A stretch of DNA of 64,000 nt from Terriglobia bacterium (GTDB lineage Bacteria; Acidobacteriota; Terriglobia; Bryobacterales; Bryobacteraceae). Location of the stretch: contig JAIQFK010000004.1 in the NCBI GenBank assembly GCA_020073305.1, positions 248,001-312,000 on the forward strand, given 5' to 3'. Position numbers and translations under genes: made by a program. Shown here one piece after another: positions 24,619 through 32,761 of this stretch (the first letter of the stretch is position 1; each line of letters opens with the position of its first letter). The notes below the pieces were generated by a model. That model searched no databases, had not been told where the DNA came from, and saw only the letters and a program-made list of their open reading frames with translations.

Positions 24619-26034
24619 TTATTTCAGGCGGCGGCGTAGGTGCCCGAGCAGATCGGAGCGTGTGATCAGGCCGAGAAAATGATCGTCCTCCACTACTAAC
24701 GCTACCAGCCCCTGGTCGAGGATGCGGCGCACGTCTTCGAGCGACGCGGTGGGCGGCACCGTTTCCAGACGGCTGGTCATGGCGGTTCGCACCGGCTGGC
24801 GAAAGTGCGACTCATCGTCATGCACCGCCAGAAGCAGATCGGACTCGTCCAGAATCCCAACGGCGCGGCCTTCTTCCACCACCGGTACCTGTGACACATC
24901 CGCGATACGCATTCGCTGGAACGCTGTCAGCAGAGTATCGTCGGGACCCACGGTGATCACCGCGCCTTCTTCATAGCGGCGCGTCAGCAAATCGCGCAAG
25001 GTGCCGGTCGCCGGGCGCTTGAGATATCCCTGGTCGATCATCCAGTAATCGTTGAACAGTTTCGATAGGTATTTATTGCCGCTGTCGCAGACGAAGGTCA
25101 CAACGCGTTTCGGGGCGCTTTGTTTTCGGCAATAGCGAAGCGCGGCTGCCACCAGGGTTCCGGTCGAAGAGCCTGCCAGAATGCCGGACTTCCGCAACAG
25201 TTCACGGGCCGTCAAGAAACTTTCGGCATCGCCGATGGCGAAGGCCTCCCGAACGCGCGAAAGGTCGGCGATCTTGGGCACGCAGCTTCCGCCGATACCT
25301 TCCACTGCATAGGAGCCCGAAGGGCCCAATTTCCCGGTTTGTACGTACGGGGCCAGGGCGGAACCTTCCGGATCCGCCAGGATCATCTCCACCTTGGGTG
25401 CAACTCGCGCAAAGTAGCGGCTCAGCCCGGTCATCGTCCCCCCGGAACCCACGCCGCAGACGACCGCATCCACTTCGTGGCCCATCTGTTCCCAGATCTC
25501 TGGTCCGGTGGTTTCTTCGTGCGCCCTTGGATTGGCGGGATTCGAAAACTGGTTGATGTTATACGCGCCCGGCGTATTTGCCGTGATCCGTGCGGCCATG
25601 TCCTGGTAGTAGTCGGGATGGCCTGGCCCAACGTCAGATCGGGTAATCCGGATGTCCACCCCTAGAGCCCGCAGGTGGGCGATTTTTTCGGTAGACATTT
25701 TGTCGGGGATCACCAGAATCAGGCGGTAACCTTTGACCGCCGCGACCAGCGCCAAGCCGATGCCGGTGTTGCCCGCCGTCGCTTCGACGATGGTGCTGCC
25801 GGGCCGCAAGTCGCCCGACTGCTCGGCGGCTGTCACCATGGCTAACGCCATCCGGTCTTTGATCGAGCCGCCAGGATTGTTGCATTCGAGCTTAAGAAAC
25901 AACCGGCACGGGCTGGAGTCGAAACCCTGGAGTTCGACCATGGGAGTGTTGCCGATCAGCTCAAGAACGTTTGACGGAACCGGTAGGGCAGGCACCTCCC
26001 CAGTCTCTCTCGAAACCTTGCCCGGCGACGGCAC
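24619..26034 (-). CDS. cbs: Cystathionine beta-synthase with C-terminal CBS-domain pair
   Basis: 471 residues. Condenses homocysteine with serine to cystathionine. The fold-type II PLP domain has the lysine K59 in NNPGGSIKDRMAL, the phosphate loop in GVGSGGTMTG and the substrate loop EATAGNTG. Residues about 340-470 are two CBS motifs (VGPDDTLLTAFQRM and LEDVRRILDQGLVALVV), a regulatory module as in eukaryotic CBS; there is no N-terminal haem domain. Operon with the downstream lyase. The 81-residue unknown gene ends 6 bases upstream of this start and may be cotranscribed. Confidence 0.92.
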   Translation of the reverse strand: MPSPGKVSRETGEVPALPVPSNVLELIGNTPMVELQGFDSSPCRLFLKLECNNPGGSIKDRMALAMVTAAEQSGDLRPGSTIVEATAGNTGIGLALVAAVKGYRLILVIPDKMSTEKIAHLRALGVDIRITRSDVGPGHPDYYQDMAARITANTPGAYNINQFSNPANPRAHEETTGPEIWEQMGHEVDAVVCGVGSGGTMTGLSRYFARVAPKVEMILADPEGSALAPYVQTGKLGPSGSYAVEGIGGSCVPKIADLSRVREAFAIGDAESFLTARELLRKSGILAGSSTGTLVAAALRYCRKQSAPKRVVTFVCDSGNKYLSKLFNDYWMIDQGYLKRPATGTLRDLLTRRYEEGAVITVGPDDTLLTAFQRMRIADVSQVPVVEEGRAVGILDESDLLLAVHDDESHFRQPVRTAMTSRLETVPPTASLEDVRRILDQGLVALVVEDDHFLGLITRSDLLGHLRRRLK

Positions 26035-26040
26035 CTGTTG

Positions 26041-26286
26041 TTACCTCATGTGCGTTTCCAGCATGTCTGCGAACTCCTTCCAGCTCTTCCGCAGCGAATT
26101 CGTCTTATTTCCGCGGGGCCACCACTCGACACTGCCACGCCCCAGCATGAGCGTGCCCAGCAGGACCTCGTGGCTGCGGACTTGAACTTCCAGGCCATTG
26201 CCGCTCTTCAGCTTGGTCAACTCGATGGAGCCGGGTAGAAGAGCTTTCACGCTTGTGACGCGAGTGGATCTGCGATGTTTCGCCAT
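26041..26286 (-). CDS. Small conserved-looking protein of unknown function
   Basis: 81 residues from MAKHRRSTRVTSVKALLPG. The C-terminal part (VLLGTLMLGRGSVEWWPRGN, then KSWKEFADMLE) has the look of small bacterial proteins sharing a G-x-L-x-I/L-G-R-G-S-x-x-W-W-P pattern, which I recall from memory only. GAGG lies about 10 bases before the chosen ATG. The frame stays open to 26478, but the added part looks non-coding. Precedes cbs by 6 bases on the same strand. No function is proposed; the basic N-terminus and Trp-Trp core might bind nucleic acid. Confidence 0.6.
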   Translation of the reverse strand: MAKHRRSTRVTSVKALLPGSIELTKLKSGNGLEVQVRSHEVLLGTLMLGRGSVEWWPRGNKTNSLRKSWKEFADMLETHMR

Positions 26287-26689
26287 ACGACTTTGCCTCT
26301 GATGGATGGTTCCGTCATCTCCTGCCAACGAGATGGTCCGTCCGTGCAAGATCACGTGCAGCATCGACATTTTCAGCGACTGGCGTAGTCCAGGCACGGA
26401 CCGGCCTCGGAGGAATCGCTCCCCTTGAGATGCTTCGGCGAGTTGGCTTTTCAGGAGTTCGATTTCCCACGGGCTCACCCGCGGGGGGAGGCTGGGCCGC
26501 GGGTTTCGAACGCCAAGATCCTGAAAACCGGTGCGTCATGAACCTGGAAGCGTAACATAAGGCTGCGCAAAATACATTTTCTGGTACAACATGGCACGCT
26601 GACAACTTTCGTTAGCATAGCTCCAATAACTAAGTACATATTGAGACCCGTAGACGCCTGGGCGCATAATCGGCTAAACGGTGCAGAGG
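26287..26689. other. Divergent intergenic region, no gene recognised
   Basis: About 400 bases between the small gene upstream of cbs and the lysozyme-like gene. The minus-strand frame to 26478 is the only open stretch and has atypical composition. The right part (26540-26645) is distinctly AT-richer than the surroundings, as expected of a divergent promoter region. No riboswitch fold, strong hairpin or repeat was recognised. Confidence 0.45.
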
Positions 26690-27193
26690 ATGACTGTGCT
26701 TGGCGTTCACCGGCTTATTCCAATGCCTCCAAGATTGGCCGCAGCGGTTCTTATGATGTGGAGCCCGTCAGCGGACGCAGCCGATCATGCCGTTGCGCGC
26801 TCATCGGCCGAGCCGTCTACGGAGAATCGTGCCGGACAGAGTCTGGCACAGTGGATTGATGCGCTTGCGTTTGCGGAATCTGGCAACCGGGATTGGATTG
26901 TCCATCAGGATCGCGACGGGCGGAATTATTACGGATGTCTGCAGTTCCGCGAAAAAACATTCCGGCACTACGCGGAGAAATATCACCTCATTCAGGCGGA
27001 CGAGTCCGGGGAGTTCATGAACTTCATTTACGATTGCGCGTTCCAGAAGCGCCTGGCGAGTCGCATGATCCGCGAGAATCCCCAGAACTGGAAGCACTGG
27101 AGAAAAACCGTCGAACGCATTGGATTACCGCCGGGAGCCCGAGCACCGGTGGATGTGGCGGCGGCTACGCAACCCAGCCGCCCCGTGAAGTAG
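26690..27193 (+). CDS. Lysozyme/transglycosylase-like exported protein
   Basis: About 167 residues with a probable signal peptide (LAAAVLMMWSPSADA). The mature part reads WIDALAFAESGNRD, then YYGCLQFREKTFRHY: a Glu in an AESGN context followed by a G-x-LQF loop is the core of the lysozyme-like superfamily (the Glu is the catalytic acid). Only the catalytic lobe is present and it is short for a soluble lytic transglycosylase. It would cut peptidoglycan glycan strands. ATG at 26690, GTG at 26681 and ATG at 26723 are all possible starts. The SHOCT-type gene begins 27 bases after it. Confidence 0.6.
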   Translation: MTVLGVHRLIPMPPRLAAAVLMMWSPSADAADHAVARSSAEPSTENRAGQSLAQWIDALAFAESGNRDWIVHQDRDGRNYYGCLQFREKTFRHYAEKYHLIQADESGEFMNFIYDCAFQKRLASRMIRENPQNWKHWRKTVERIGLPPGARAPVDVAAATQPSRPVK

Positions 27194-27220
27194 GGAGAGC
27201 CGAAGACTGGTCGTCACGCA

Positions 27221-28846
27221 ATGAGTTTCGCCAACGAATTCCAGAAACTGAAGAACCTCCGGGACTCCGGCAGCATCACTCGAGAAGAATACGAGGCGTC
27301 CAGGAACCGCCTCCTCGAGGACTGCGTCCGCCGGATTGAATCGGTACACGATCGAATCCCCAAACCTTCCCCGTCGGGGACCCAGCCGACTAGCGCGCTG
27401 AACCATTCCGGCGAGACCAGTTCCCAGAGCCAGTGTGAACCACACGTGAAGCTCATGGACACAGCGGTGGTAGCCAAGAGATCTTCCACGTACTCCGGGG
27501 AGTTGGATTACAGTCTCGTCAAGCCGCCAGCGCGCCGTGGCCAGGTTTCGAGCGATTCGAGCGCAACGGCTTACGCCTTGGCTAGAAGCGGTGTTGAGAG
27601 CGTCCCATCCGCGCCGAGCCGTGAAGATGGCCAGGGTGCAGTTTCTCCGGAGCCGAGTGTTCCCCGAGTGAAGTTCAGCGCCCCCCCGCCTTTCGCGGAG
27701 CCGGATCGCAGTCAGCAACCCACGCAACCAGTTGAGGCTGTCGTGAACGAGAGTCCCGCGTTTACCCCCGCGCAGCTGCCATCCGTTCGCGTCGCTTATG
27801 AGACGGTGAAGATCAACCCGGCGGCGCTGCTTGTGGATAACAGACAGCACGCCGTGTCCCCGGATGGAAACGCGAAGCGGCCGCCAGTCAGTACTCCGCC
27901 GCCCGCCGAAGATCTGAAGCACAGCGTGCCGACGCCACCCACGCCCTCCGTTGAGGCCTTCCAAGTCGAGAACCGTGTCGCGGACGCTCCGTTCAAGCCC
28001 GCCCCCATCGTGCCGGCGCACCAGCAACCGGATCCGGAAGCTCAAAGCGTACCCGTTAGCTCCCTGTTGCGAAGTGAGCAACTGGGCTACGGTTCGCCGA
28101 AGTCGCCCGCCCACGTCGCCGTCAAGCCTGTTGAGATCATCCCTCCATCTCCGCCCAGCGAACCGGATGCCGAGATCCGGCCTGTGGAAGCCGCCTCCGC
28201 GGCGCAAGCCGAAGAAGTGAGTGACCCCGTCGCGGAAGAGTTTCTCCCCCGGTTTGTCAAGCCCTACGACACGCCCGCCGAAAGAAATCGCTGGGGCCTG
28301 CCCCGTTTCAAACTCGTGACGGGCGCCGTTCAGGATGTCCGCCTCTCGTTGTGCCAAAACAGCGAAGCGTACGCTGCATCCGTCAACGTGGATGGCCAGC
28401 GCATGGAAATCACTTCATCATCGGAAATCCTCATTACCGCGGGCGATCGCGTTAGCCTCGGGGGATACGAGCGCGACGGGCAACTACTCGTCCTCGGCTA
28501 CCGCAACGAAACCAACGGAAGCCATTCGGATTTGAGCCGCTTGCGCAAACGCTACCGGTTCCTCCTCACCGCCGGACGGCTGAGCTTGTTGGTAGGACTG
28601 GCTGTCCTTGCCGCCACCGTGATGCTTTTCCTCCACAAACCGCTGTGGGCCTCCCATCTCGCGCGATGGGGGTATGTGCCCTACGTGCTGTCCGGCTTGG
28701 TGGCCGCCGCTGTTTCCTACGTTGGCCTTGCTCTTTCGTTTGTGGGAAAGTGGGCAAAAGAGTTTCACAGTGCGCTTGCCCCGGCCTCCGGCGACTCGGA
28801 GCCGGCGCCTTATGATCCGTCTTCACTTCCGCTGGCGCTAAACTGA
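27221..28846 (+). CDS. SHOCT-like, proline-rich, C-terminal membrane protein of unknown function
   Basis: 541 residues in three parts. Residues 1-35 (FQKLKNLRDSGSITREEYEA) are a SHOCT-type short helical module, placed here at the N-terminus. Residues about 40-350 are low-complexity, rich in Pro, Ser, Val and Glu and probably disordered. Residues about 360-430 form a compact beta-rich unit (VRLSLCQNSEAYAASVNVDG onward, ending QLLVLGYRNE). Two strong membrane helices (about 450-470 and 483-508) close the protein. The long flexible region could reach across the wall. Likely an operon with the preceding lysozyme-like gene. I do not recognise a named family for the whole. Confidence 0.75.
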   Translation: MSFANEFQKLKNLRDSGSITREEYEASRNRLLEDCVRRIESVHDRIPKPSPSGTQPTSALNHSGETSSQSQCEPHVKLMDTAVVAKRSSTYSGELDYSLVKPPARRGQVSSDSSATAYALARSGVESVPSAPSREDGQGAVSPEPSVPRVKFSAPPPFAEPDRSQQPTQPVEAVVNESPAFTPAQLPSVRVAYETVKINPAALLVDNRQHAVSPDGNAKRPPVSTPPPAEDLKHSVPTPPTPSVEAFQVENRVADAPFKPAPIVPAHQQPDPEAQSVPVSSLLRSEQLGYGSPKSPAHVAVKPVEIIPPSPPSEPDAEIRPVEAASAAQAEEVSDPVAEEFLPRFVKPYDTPAERNRWGLPRFKLVTGAVQDVRLSLCQNSEAYAASVNVDGQRMEITSSSEILITAGDRVSLGGYERDGQLLVLGYRNETNGSHSDLSRLRKRYRFLLTAGRLSLLVGLAVLAATVMLFLHKPLWASHLARWGYVPYVLSGLVAAAVSYVGLALSFVGKWAKEFHSALAPASGDSEPAPYDPSSLPLALN

Positions 28847-28847
28847 A

Positions 28848-29795
28848 TCACGCGTTCCAGGAGCGCAGACCCAGCAACCGCTCTCCCAGTTCGGTCAGCT
28901 CAGCGCGGCCGTAACGTGTCTTTTCCCACTCGCGCGGGTCGCCGGGAAATGCAGGGTCGTTGGGAATCTCGCGCTCGCGCCACGATCGGACTCGCGTCTC
29001 GCACGCTTCCGCGTTTCCTTCGTCTGCCGGGTACATCGAAACGTACTGCGCCATGCGAGCGCGATCGCTGGAAACGTTCGGCTTGATGCCGTGGGCGAGC
29101 AACGTGTTCCAGATCAACAGATCGCCGGCTTTCATGGGCACGAACCGGATTTCGAATCCCGCCGTGTCCGGAAAAAAAGGATGGCGGTCTGGCGGCTGGC
29201 TTGCGCTCCACTCCTCCAGCGTACGGAACAGTTCCGGAACGCACTGGAATCCGCCCACCTCCTCGTCAGTGTCGACGAGCGATAAAACGCCCTGGACGTT
29301 CACAGGCAGGGGACGGGCTGTGGTATCCGCGTCCCAGTGGATGAAGCCCTGGAATGGCCTGGCCCCCCGGTTTGGCGTATTGAGGTTGGCGCGGTCAAGG
29401 GTAACCCACAGATCCTCCCGGTCCCAGATGTCGACGAACGCATTGTAGAGCCGCGGATGCTGCCGGTTGTCCCACAGGTACTGGTGGTTGTAAATCTCGA
29501 CCATGCCGCTGTGATTCAGTTCCGGCATCTGGTGATCGCGAAGCTGCGGCTTGTTCCAGGTCGACGGATCGGCCGGCTCCATTTCCTGAAACTCCCAAAG
29601 CAGCGCCTTGAGACGCTCGATGTTTCCCAGGGGCACTGCATTCGGCACGATCACGTAGCCCCAGGTGGTCCAATGCCGCCAGTCTTCGCCGGACAACACT
29701 CGCAGCGGCAAACGCTTTTGAATATCCTTGAGTGGGACGTCGAAGGCGAGAGACTTATTGCCCTCGTGCGTGTAAGCAAAAGCCGGTTCCGACAT
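28848..29795 (-). CDS. Phytanoyl-CoA dioxygenase (PhyH) family protein
   Basis: 315 residues. Non-haem Fe(II)/2-oxoglutarate oxygenase fold. The HxD pair is in FIHWDADTTARPLP, the distal His in NTLLAHGIKPN, and a 2-oxoglutarate-binding Arg in SSDRARMAQYVSMYP. Many bacterial members hydroxylate small metabolites or amino acids; the substrate is unknown. No signal peptide, so cytosolic. Convergent with the membrane-protein gene (one base between stops) and divergent from the Tat-exported SelA-like operon with 133 bases between starts. Confidence 0.85.
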   Translation of the reverse strand: MSEPAFAYTHEGNKSLAFDVPLKDIQKRLPLRVLSGEDWRHWTTWGYVIVPNAVPLGNIERLKALLWEFQEMEPADPSTWNKPQLRDHQMPELNHSGMVEIYNHQYLWDNRQHPRLYNAFVDIWDREDLWVTLDRANLNTPNRGARPFQGFIHWDADTTARPLPVNVQGVLSLVDTDEEVGGFQCVPELFRTLEEWSASQPPDRHPFFPDTAGFEIRFVPMKAGDLLIWNTLLAHGIKPNVSSDRARMAQYVSMYPADEGNAEACETRVRSWREREIPNDPAFPGDPREWEKTRYGRAELTELGERLLGLRSWNA

Positions 29796-29928
29796 GCCTG
29801 TCCCTCCGTGCGAACTCTCTCGGGGTGTTCGGGGCCAAGTATCGCAAAATCACCAGCGGCGCTGCAAACGCCCACCCCCTCGGTGCCGGACCAGCGCATC
29901 GTGCTCAAAATTGGATTAGAGTGTCCAT

Positions 29929-31200
29929 ATGAACGCATTCCATACACGCCGGGACTTTTTCGGCTGGAGCCGGGGGCTGCTCGCAGCCGCGGGCCTCGCC
30001 AGCCAAACCGCATCGCTCAACGCAGAGCCTGCGCCGCGTCCTTCGGTGGACGAGGGTGAAGACTACTACGACAAACTGGGTGTCACCAAGATCATCAATG
30101 CCGCCGGCACCTACACCATGTTCACGGCTTCAATCATGCCCCCCGCGGTTCAGGCGGCCGTGGCCCGCGCGGCAAAAAGTCCGGTCCGCCTGGCGGAGTT
30201 ACAAACCAAAGCCGGAGAATACCTGGCCAAGCGGCTGCGCTGCGAGGGCGCCGTGGTCACGGCCGGCGCGGCCTCAGCGCTCACGCTAGGCACGGCGGCT
30301 TGCATGACCGTGGCCAACAAATCCGCTCCCCACGACATGCCCACCGACGTCGCCGGGCACAGGAATGAAGTGCTGGTCCAAAAGACGCACCGGTACGGTT
30401 ATGATCATGCCCTGCGCAACTGCGGCATCCGATTTGTCGAGGTAGAAACCCTGGCGGATTACGAAGCGGCCTTTAATGACCGCACCCTCCTGGCGCATTT
30501 CTTCAACGCAGCCGAGCATGGACAGATCAGCCGCGAGGACTGGATTCGCGTGGCGCATAAGCACGGAGTGCCATGTTTCAACGACGCGGCAGCCGATGTT
30601 CCGCCCATTTCGAACCTCTGGAATTACACTCAGATGGGCTTCGACCTGGTTACTTTCTCGGGCGGCAAAGGCATTCGCGGGCCCCAGAACGCCGGCCTCC
30701 TGCTAGGCCGGAAGGACCTCATCGCCGCCGCTGTGATCAACAACAACCCGCACGATGATTGCGTCGGCCGTGGGATGAAAGTGGCCAAGGAGCAGATCGT
30801 GGGCATGGTCGCCGCCGTCGACTGGTTCCTGAGCCAGACCGACGAGGGGATGCAGGCGGAATTCCAGCGGCGGGCCGACCGGATTACCGCACATTTGAAG
30901 GACGTGCCGACCGTGACGTCCCAGACGTTCGTCCCGCCCGTCGCCAACCAGGTACCGCACCTCGTGATTCGTTACGACCAGCAGCGGATTAGGATCTCGC
31001 CGCTCGACGTGGCTGAGCAACTGCGTCGCGACACACCCAGTATTGAGCTGAATCCCGCCACCGGAAGAAACGAAGGGAGTACCGGGTTGCCCTCGGATGC
31101 CGGCACGATCGTGGTGGGCGTTTGGATGCTCGAACCAGGTGAGGATATGATTGTCGCCCGGCGCCTGCGGGAAGTTCTCACGAAAGCGGCCGCCGCGTAA
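29929..31200 (+). CDS. SelA-like PLP-dependent enzyme with Tat signal
   Basis: 423 residues. Twin-arginine leader HTRRDFFGWSRGLLAAAG. The body is a fold-type I PLP enzyme of the selenocysteine-synthase-related branch (D-glucosaminate-6-phosphate ammonia-lyase and similar): IINAAGTYT near the start, DAAADVPP, and the PLP lysine K247 in FSGGKGIRGPQNAG. The Tat route lets it fold with PLP before export. The reaction is unknown; an ammonia-lyase or racemase-type step on an amino sugar or amino acid is an inference. The stop overlaps the next start (TAATG), so it forms an operon with the PIG-L gene. Confidence 0.85.
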   Translation: MNAFHTRRDFFGWSRGLLAAAGLASQTASLNAEPAPRPSVDEGEDYYDKLGVTKIINAAGTYTMFTASIMPPAVQAAVARAAKSPVRLAELQTKAGEYLAKRLRCEGAVVTAGAASALTLGTAACMTVANKSAPHDMPTDVAGHRNEVLVQKTHRYGYDHALRNCGIRFVEVETLADYEAAFNDRTLLAHFFNAAEHGQISREDWIRVAHKHGVPCFNDAAADVPPISNLWNYTQMGFDLVTFSGGKGIRGPQNAGLLLGRKDLIAAAVINNNPHDDCVGRGMKVAKEQIVGMVAAVDWFLSQTDEGMQAEFQRRADRITAHLKDVPTVTSQTFVPPVANQVPHLVIRYDQQRIRISPLDVAEQLRRDTPSIELNPATGRNEGSTGLPSDAGTIVVGVWMLEPGEDMIVARRLREVLTKAAAA

Positions 31201-32129
31201 TGGATCGGCGCAACTTTTTTGGCGGCGCGCTGGCCGGGACTCTCTTGGGCGCGTCTCAAGCCGCCGCCCAGGCGCCGTCCGGCGATGTCGTGATTGAGCG
31301 CGCCGCGTCCGGGACGCCGCACCAGGGAAAAGTGCTCGCGCTCATCACCCCGCACCTCGATGACGGCCCCTTCTTCGCTTGCGGCACAGTGGCCAAGCTC
31401 TTGCGCGAGGGCTACACCGGATATTTCATCCGCACCAGCAACGACGAAAAAGACTCCTACAACCTGAGTCTTGGCGAAACCGTCGCCGCCAACGAGCGCG
31501 ATGGTGCAGAATTTTTGAAAACCACCGGCTTGAAGCAGATGTTCGATCTCGGCTATCGAAATCATCGCATGGATGACGTGGCCCGCACGGAGATTCGCGC
31601 GCGGCTGATCTTCCTGTTTCGGCTGCTGAAGGTCGACACCGTCTTCAGCTACGATCCCTGGGGCCATTACGAAGAGAATCCGGATCACTACATCACGGCT
31701 CAGGCTGTCGAGGCAGCGTGCTGGATGTCAGGCGGCCATCTGGATATGCCCGAGCACTTCGCCGCCGGCTTGAAACCGCAAAGCGTGTCCGAGAAGTACT
31801 ATTTCGCCCGCGGCCCCCAACTTGTGAACCGCGTGGTGGATATCGGCCCGGTATTCGACGCCAAACTGGCTTCGTTGAGGTCTTGCCGGACCATGGTGAC
31901 GCACATGATCCGGGGCTTGAACGCTTCGCTCGCGGATCAGAAACTCCGCGTGCCCGCGCTTTCGGGTGACGAGAGCGCCGCCGTTCACGAGTACGCGAGA
32001 GTGGCTCTGGAAAGCCGCGACCGCACCAACGGCCGGAAGTATGGCCTCGACTATGCTGAGCCGTTCCACTACATCGGTCCCGACCAGTCGCTGGCCGAAT
32101 ACGTTTCACGCAATGCCGTGCCTCTCTAA
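31200..32129 (+). CDS. PIG-L (LmbE) family deacetylase, Tat signal, variant metal motif
   Basis: 309 residues. Tat leader DRRNFFGGALAGTLL. The PIG-L zinc site is present but altered: ALITPHLDDGPFFACG keeps the His and both Asp but replaces the usual Pro (HPDD) and trailing Glu; the third ligand is in ENPDHYITAQ. YDPWGHYEENPDH is the expected active-site stretch. The family removes acetyl from N-acetylglucosaminyl compounds. Its ATG overlaps the upstream stop by one base, and a lectin-like gene follows by 3 bases. The set looks like an exported amino-sugar pathway (inference). Confidence 0.85.
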   Translation: MDRRNFFGGALAGTLLGASQAAAQAPSGDVVIERAASGTPHQGKVLALITPHLDDGPFFACGTVAKLLREGYTGYFIRTSNDEKDSYNLSLGETVAANERDGAEFLKTTGLKQMFDLGYRNHRMDDVARTEIRARLIFLFRLLKVDTVFSYDPWGHYEENPDHYITAQAVEAACWMSGGHLDMPEHFAAGLKPQSVSEKYYFARGPQLVNRVVDIGPVFDAKLASLRSCRTMVTHMIRGLNASLADQKLRVPALSGDESAAVHEYARVALESRDRTNGRKYGLDYAEPFHYIGPDQSLAEYVSRNAVPL

Positions 32130-32132
32130 GCC

Positions 32133-32744
32133 ATGAAACTTATCCCAATCCTCGCCGTCATGATCGCTTCGGCAAGTGCTGCCGACAAACTGAATGTCTT
32201 CGGGAAGGAGTGGAGTGTGCCCGTCGCCGCCGACTGGAAGATCGACCAGCAGGACGGGGGCGAAGTGTTGCACCTCGTCCAGCATAGAGGCCCGGTGCCT
32301 GGGCCCCGCCGCCCCATTCAGTTCGCGCTGGCGGACCTCGTGAACTACGGCACCCTGATCGTTGATGCAGACGTGAAGCCCCTGGGTGGGTCCCTTCTCA
32401 TCGTCTTCGCCTACCGCGATGAAGCGCATTTCGACTACGCTCACCTTTCCGTTGACCCAGGCTCGAAGCAGCCCGTGCACAACGGCATCTTTCACGTCTA
32501 CGGCGGCGAACGTGTCCGGATCAGCTCGGAGCAGGGTCCCGCGGCGTTTGCGGCCAGCGGGCGCTGGTATCATGTCCGGCTCATGCACGACGCGACCACG
32601 GGATCCGTCAGCGTAACGGTAGACGGACGGCGTGTGCCGGCGCTCGACGCTGTGGATCGCAGCCTCGAGCCCGGCAAGTGTGGTTTCGGGTCCTTTGATG
32701 AGACCGGCGAATTCAAGAACGTCAGGATCACCGAAAAACGGTGA
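32133..32744 (+). CDS. Secreted concanavalin-like/DUF1080-like domain protein
   Basis: 203 residues with a signal peptide (MKLIPILAVMIASASAA). All-beta sequence with repeated strand pattern: FALADLVNYGTLIVDADVKP, LLIVFAYRDEAHFDYAHLSV, RWYHVRLMHD, VSVTVDGRRVPALD and a closing KCGFGSFDETGEFKNVRI. This is the jelly-roll pattern of LamG or DUF1080-type glycan-binding or 3-keto-glycoside-hydrolysing domains. No catalytic residues are recognised. Starts 3 bases after the PIG-L stop, third gene of the operon; probably binds or cleaves a saccharide handled by the two enzymes before it. Confidence 0.7.
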   Translation: MKLIPILAVMIASASAADKLNVFGKEWSVPVAADWKIDQQDGGEVLHLVQHRGPVPGPRRPIQFALADLVNYGTLIVDADVKPLGGSLLIVFAYRDEAHFDYAHLSVDPGSKQPVHNGIFHVYGGERVRISSEQGPAAFAASGRWYHVRLMHDATTGSVSVTVDGRRVPALDAVDRSLEPGKCGFGSFDETGEFKNVRITEKR

Positions 32745-32761
32745 CTGGCTTCGCGGCGTTT

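Noticed and set aside
27125-28357. 410-residue minus-strand ORF opposite the SHOCT protein
   Set aside because: The plus frame has SHOCT, a beta unit and membrane helices; the minus frame has none. Some doubt remains because the plus-strand middle is low complexity.
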